Assembly: GCA_946404295.1 (NCBI GenBank)
Contig: CAMJDE010000023.1
Coordinates: forward strand, 1-13,596
Origin: an uncultured Clostridia bacterium
GTDB taxonomy: Bacteria; Bacillota; Clostridia; Oscillospirales; CAG-272
DNA: 13,596 nt
Direction: 5' to 3'
The position numbers and the translations under genes were made by a program. This document shows, piece after piece, positions 12,351 to 13,596 of this stretch. The notes beneath the pieces are model-generated. The model was not told where the DNA came from, did not search any database, and was given only the letters and a program-made list of their open reading frames with translations. Numbering within the stretch: position 1 is the first letter of the stretch; the number at the start of each line of letters is the position of its first letter.

Positions 12351-13055
12351 ATGACCGTACTTATTTTCGTTCTGACCGCCGTCGTCTCCTATTTCGTCGC
12401 CGCGGTCAACCCCGCCATCCTGCTCTCCCACCTCGTGTATCACCGCGATATCCGGAAAGAGGGAAGCGGCAATCCCGGCTTTACCAACTTCCACCGCGTA
12501 TTCGGCGGCAAGTTGTCGTGGCTGGTTTTCGTGCTCGATATCGGCAAGTGCGTGGCGGTCTCGCTCGTCGCGGGACTGGTCTTTGCGCCGGATTATTTTT
12601 CGACCTTCGCGTTCGGCGCCGCCTATGCCGGCGTTTTCGCTCTGCTCGGGCATACCTATCCCGTCTTTTATCGGTTCAAGGGCGGCAAGGGGTTTCTCGT
12701 GACCTTCGCCCTTCTGTGGGTGCTCGACTGGCGCGCGGGTCTGGTCGCGACGGCGGTGATGCTGACCGTTCTGCCGCTCTCGGGCTTTATGTCGCTCTCC
12801 TCGATTCTGACGCTGATCGCGGGCGCGATCACCCTGACGATCGTCCGCACCCCCGCCCCCGCGCTCTTCCTCACTTTCGGCGCCGTCCTGCTCGTGATCT
12901 GGCGGCATCGCTCGAATATCGCGCGGCTGGTCGCCGGGACCGAAAAGAAGTTTTCCTTCCGTAAAAAGAAGCAGGCGCGGTCCCCGGAACCCGGGGAAGC
13001 GCCGACCGAAACGACTGTACAAGAACCGTCTCCTGCTGGGGAGGAACAGAAATGA
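12351..13055 (+). CDS. plsY: Acyl-phosphate:glycerol-3-phosphate acyltransferase PlsY (234 aa)
   Basis: A membrane enzyme that transfers the acyl group of acyl-phosphate to glycerol-3-phosphate, making lysophosphatidate. The three PlsY motifs are present: DIRKEGSGNPGFTN (33-46; the usual GATN is GFTN here), GHTYPVFYRFKGGKG (100-114) and GFMSLSSILT (145-154). RHRSNIARLVAGTEKKF (185-201) matches the conserved end of the family. Hydrophobic segments agree with the known seven-helix fold. The C-terminus carries an extra charged tail (about 202-234), beyond the usual length of about 200. The ATG at 12351 is supported by the hydrophobic N-terminus directly following, although no good ribosome site is seen. 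It follows fakBA, whose product is its substrate, and overlaps the next gene by ATGA. Confidence 0.92.
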   Translation: MTVLIFVLTAVVSYFVAAVNPAILLSHLVYHRDIRKEGSGNPGFTNFHRVFGGKLSWLVFVLDIGKCVAVSLVAGLVFAPDYFSTFAFGAAYAGVFALLGHTYPVFYRFKGGKGFLVTFALLWVLDWRAGLVATAVMLTVLPLSGFMSLSSILTLIAGAITLTIVRTPAPALFLTFGAVLLVIWRHRSNIARLVAGTEKKFSFRKKKQARSPEPGEAPTETTVQEPSPAGEEQK

Positions 13056-13596
13056 CGAAAACCCTTCGCGCCGGGGTCGACATCGGTTCGACCACCGTCA
13101 AACTCGCGATCCTCGACGAAAACGGGACCATCCTTTTCGGCGAATACCTGCGCCATCGCGCCCAGACGCGCGAGACGCTGAAACAACTGATCGAACTGGC
13201 AAACGAGAAGATCGGCGACGCGACGCTCTCGGTCTCGATCACGGGATCGGGCGCGCTCGGCATCGCCCGCTCGCTCGGGCTCCCCTTCGTGCAGGAGGTC
13301 GTCTCGGTCGCGACGGCGATCTCGACCTACCATCCCGAGACCGACGTCGCCGTCGAACTCGGCGGCGAGGACGCGAAGATCATCTATTTCCGCGGCGGGC
13401 TTGACGAGCGGATGAACGGCGTCTGCGCCGGGGGAACGGGGTCGTTCATCGACCAGATGGCGGCGCTGCTCCAGACCGATGCCGCGGGGCTTGACGAGGC
13501 GGCGAAGGACGCCAAGACCGTCTACCCGATCGCCTCGCGCTGCGGCGTGTTCGCCAAGACCGACATTCAGCCGCTCATCAACGACGGCGCGGCGCG
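13052..13596 (+). CDS. 2-hydroxyacyl-CoA dehydratase activase-type ATPase, N-terminal part (cut by window edge)
   Basis: The first 181 codons of a BadF/BadG/BcrA-type ASKHA ATPase are visible. Residues 8-22 (GVDIGSTTVKLAILD) form the phosphate-1 loop; VELGGEDAKIIYF (101-113) is the second; MNGVCAGGTGSFIDQMA (121-137) and ASRCGVFAKTDIQPLINDG (161-179) hold Cys125 and Cys164, matching the two [4Fe-4S] ligands that activase dimers use. The ELGGEDAK wording, in place of DIGGQDAK, points to the very large proteins (around 1400 residues) in which the activase is fused to dehydratase-like subunits; that is recalled family knowledge, and the length cannot be checked here. GAGGAAC precedes the ATG, which overlaps plsY by four nucleotides. 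The role would be ATP-driven electron transfer to a radical dehydratase or related enzyme under anaerobic conditions. Confidence 0.88.
   Translation, partial: MTKTLRAGVDIGSTTVKLAILDENGTILFGEYLRHRAQTRETLKQLIELANEKIGDATLSVSITGSGALGIARSLGLPFVQEVVSVATAISTYHPETDVAVELGGEDAKIIYFRGGLDERMNGVCAGGTGSFIDQMAALLQTDAAGLDEAAKDAKTVYPIASRCGVFAKTDIQPLINDGAA

Noticed and set aside
11157..13022. 621-codon minus-strand frame opposite fakA and plsY
   Set aside because: Antisense shadow; it runs across two genes and an intergenic hairpin without any recognisable motif.

Overview
The window looks like a chromosomal stretch from a GC-rich, Gram-positive anaerobe, most likely an uncultured member of the Clostridia. 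The indications are strong Shine-Dalgarno sites, SigA-type promoters, tightly overlapping ATGA/GTGA operons, a Gram-positive type fatty-acid kinase (FakA/FakB) with PlsY, a ThrE-type split exporter, and the start of a large 2-hydroxyacyl-CoA dehydratase-activase protein typical of amino-acid-fermenting anaerobes. The exact taxon cannot be fixed from the sequence alone.

Layout. (1) 1-1289: an AT-rich minus-strand pair (a zinc-ribbon membrane protein and a cut-off lipoprotein) runs divergently from a small XRE-family regulator. Three TAACCT-type half-sites lie between them, overlapping a near-consensus minus-strand promoter. (2) 1290-1616: no gene, but a terminator and a cluster of hairpins, then a strong promoter at 1555-1583. 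(3) 1617-3672: a three-gene plus-strand operon, ThrE N-part, ThrE_2 C-part and an RNase III variant, all overlapping by 4 nt and ending in a 36-bp perfect-palindrome terminator. (4) 3780-7486: a minus-strand sugar operon, rhaB-rhaA-manA, with its own promoter. (5) 7665-9442: a plus-strand OmpR-family response regulator and membrane histidine kinase, overlapping by 4 nt. (6) 9446-9610: a tandem array of 23-26-bp units with a constant AATGAAGACG head and variable, mostly palindromic bodies. (7) 9738-13596: fakB, fakA, plsY and the beginning of the activase-type protein.

How the genes fit together. RhaA and RhaB turn L-rhamnose into L-rhamnulose-1-phosphate, and ManA links mannose-6-phosphate to fructose-6-phosphate. 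The aldolase RhaD, the mutarotase RhaM and a transporter are not here. FakB carries a fatty acid, FakA phosphorylates it to acyl-phosphate, and PlsY uses acyl-phosphate to acylate glycerol-3-phosphate, so the last block is a compact route from free fatty acid to phospholipid. ThrE plus ThrE_2 form a two-part amino-acid exporter, here co-transcribed with an RNase III.

Most of the genes are ordinary. The parts that standard gene families do not explain are non-coding: the AATGAAGACG array, the hairpin cluster at 1319-1533, words shared between intergenic sites, and the triple operator at the AT-rich module.
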